Assembly: GCA_019118445.1 (NCBI GenBank) | Contig: DWYY01000175.1 | Span: forward strand, 1-41,665 | Length of the DNA: 41,665 bases | Source: Candidatus Eisenbergiella merdipullorum | Lineage (GTDB): Bacteria; Bacillota; Clostridia; Lachnospirales; Lachnospiraceae | Direction of reading: 5' to 3' | Shown: positions 40,768-41,665 of the stretch, piece by piece | Layout: every line of letters begins with the position of its first letter | How positions within the stretch are numbered: position 1 is the stretch's first letter | Translations under genes and position numbers: made by a program | Notes under the pieces: generated by a model | What the model saw: the letters and a program-made list of their open reading frames with translations, nothing else | What the model was told of the DNA's origin: nothing | The model's database searches: none

Positions 40768-40895
40768 TAAAATGCTGCCCTTTGGGCAGCGGGAAGAAGA
40801 GGCGGATGAAATCCGTCGGATTTCATCCTGGAAATTGGCCTGCCGGCCAATTTCTCTGAATAAAATGCTGCCCTTTGGGCAGCGGGAAGAAGAGG
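40768..40895 (+). repeat. Composite hairpin-SD element R4 (cytidylate-kinase-like gene leader)
   Basis: A perfect 35-bp direct repeat (40768-40802 and 40861-40895, period 93 bp) carries the hairpin GCTGCCC-TTT-GGGCAGC followed by GGGAAGAAGAGG. Between the copies lie GGATGAAATCC-GTC-GGATTTCATCC (40803-40828 region) and GAAATTGGCC-TGCC-GGCCAATTTC (40831-40854). The second copy provides the ribosome site for the gene at 40900. The core differs from R3 at only a few positions, mainly in loops. Confidence 0.9.
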
Positions 40896-40899
40896 AAAT

Positions 40900-41538
40900 A
40901 TGTCAAAAGTGATCATCACCATCGCGCGTCAGTATGGCAGTGGCGGAAAAACCGTGGGGAAAATGCTGGCAAAGGAGCTGGACATTCCCTACTATGACCG
41001 GGAGATCATCGCTATGGCCGCAGAGGAAAGCGGCGTGAATCCCACGCTTTTCCAGGACGAATTCAAACATCACAGCCTGCGTGCTCTGCTCTCCGGCGGT
41101 TATAAGGGCAGCCGCATCCTTTCCCCAGAAAGCGCCGGTTTTACCAGCGATGATAATCTGTTCAACTATCAGGTCAAGATCATCCGCACTCTGGCGGAAG
41201 AAGGCTCCTGCGTGATCATCGGCCGCTGCGCGGACTATATCCTGAAGGATATGCCAGGCGTCATCCGGGTATTCGTCCACGCCCCGGAGGATTTCTGCCT
41301 GCAGGAGGCGATGAAGGTCAACAGCCTCCCGGAAGGAGAAGTGAAAAAGCTCATCGCAAAGACCGACGACTACCGGGCCAGATATTATAAGTATTATACC
41401 GGGCAGGAATGGAAAAACGCCCTGAACTACGACCTTTCCCTTGACAGCTCCAAGCTGGGCTTTGCCGGAACGGTAGAGGCTATCAAGAGTTATATCGAGG
41501 TACGGAAACGCTTTGATGAAGAGATGAAGGGGGCATAA
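40900..41538 (+). CDS. Cytidylate-kinase-like protein
   Basis: A 212-residue P-loop protein of the cytidylate kinase-like family (PF13189-type). It begins MSKVIITIARQYGSGGKTVGK with the nucleotide-binding loop at about 11-20, then LDIPYYDREIIAMAAEESG. The RCADYIL and FVHAPEDFCLQ blocks correspond to the Arg-rich and core strands, and DYRARYYKYYTGQEW is the lid region. It is not the housekeeping Cmk; members have unknown substrates. AAGAGG lies four bases before the ATG, in the R4 element. A strong terminator follows. Confidence 0.85.
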   Translation: MSKVIITIARQYGSGGKTVGKMLAKELDIPYYDREIIAMAAEESGVNPTLFQDEFKHHSLRALLSGGYKGSRILSPESAGFTSDDNLFNYQVKIIRTLAEEGSCVIIGRCADYILKDMPGVIRVFVHAPEDFCLQEAMKVNSLPEGEVKKLIAKTDDYRARYYKYYTGQEWKNALNYDLSLDSSKLGFAGTVEAIKSYIEVRKRFDEEMKGA

Positions 41539-41546
41539 ATAAATAT

Positions 41547-41576
41547 CCACCCGCATAGCGGGTGGTTTTTCTTTTT
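41547..41576 (+). terminator. Terminator after the cytidylate-kinase-like gene
   Basis: CCACCCGC (41547-41554) and GCGGGTGG (41558-41565) form an 8-bp stem with an ATA loop, followed by TTTTTCTTTTT. Confidence 0.92.
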
Positions 41577-41665
41577 CGGGCATAGCCCTAATACCTCTAG
41601 CTACGCACAAGTGCGTCTTTTATTGGCCTGCCAGCCACGCGTGGGATTACTTGCTACCCGTAAAC
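41577..41665. other. Palindrome-rich non-coding tail at the window edge
   Basis: After the terminator no coding frame is supported. Short palindromes follow each other: GGGC-ATA-GCCC (41578-41587), ACGCAC-AA-GTGCGT (41603-41616) and GGC-n-GCC within TTGGCCTGCCAGCC. This has the look of an intergenic repeat or a small structured element continuing beyond the window. Confidence 0.4.

Overview
The window is a chromosomal segment of an anaerobic, moderately GC-rich Firmicute, most likely Lachnospiraceae (Clostridia). Evidence for this: strong AGGAGG-type ribosome sites, two T-box leaders, a ZTP riboswitch, DapL-type lysine synthesis, an archaeal-type AspRS with GatCAB, an ANTAR regulator beside type I glutamine synthetase, and several small Lachnospiraceae-type hypothetical families (DUF6688-, DUF6106- and DUF3784-like). 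No phage, plasmid, CRISPR array, rRNA or tRNA was seen. The only mobile element recognised is the end of an ISL3-like insertion sequence at the left edge.

Layout. 1-320: 3' end of an ISL3-like transposase. 330-2571: promoter with a palindromic operator, T-box leader and cstA-type transporter. 2635-4918 (minus): ZTP riboswitch followed by purO-type IMP cyclohydrolase and a stand-alone AICAR transformylase, which together replace bifunctional PurH. 4960-6509: GT-C-like membrane protein. 6520-8444 (minus): GT51 glycosyltransferase, ECF S-component and P-loop kinase. 8547-9812: DUF6688-like membrane protein. 10083-13274 (minus): DUF362 protein, then a TetR-MATE efflux operon with tandem operators. 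13381-16075 (minus): DUF3784-like protein, guaB and a DUF6106-like protein. 16148-16914: anchored extracellular protein. 17056-22172 (minus): T-box, aspS2, gatC, gatA, gatB, for Asn-tRNA (and possibly Gln-tRNA) synthesis by transamidation. 22194-22534: a compact, apparently unannotated type I toxin-antitoxin locus with a 27-residue hydrophobic toxin. 22577-24677 (minus): dapF-dapL. 24763-26895 (minus): glnA and an ANTAR regulator behind a short attenuator and tandem 24-bp repeats. 26981-27475: FMN-binding-like membrane protein. 27485-35514 (minus): glgX, SAM hydrolase, hisC, methyltransferase, hslO, nadE. 35702-40761: complete branched-chain amino acid ABC transporter livJHMGF. 40900-41538: cytidylate-kinase-like protein.

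Cross-cutting themes. Nitrogen and amino acids dominate: BCAA uptake, glutamine synthesis, His and Lys/DAP synthesis and amidotransferase tRNA charging. Purine flux runs through ZTP-controlled IMP formation and guaB. The most unusual structural signal is a family of non-coding repeats just upstream of start codons. A small GC hairpin is joined to the Shine-Dalgarno sequence at purO, guaB, the SAM hydrolase, livF and the cytidylate-kinase-like gene. In three of these the hairpin-SD (or its SD part) is duplicated around two tandem palindromes with a constant 91-93 bp period, and the palindrome stems differ between loci while remaining paired. A second recurring oddity is short tandem duplication of gene 3' ends (guaB, nadE, the GT-C-like gene). 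Functions are inferred from motifs and context read by eye; no database search was run.
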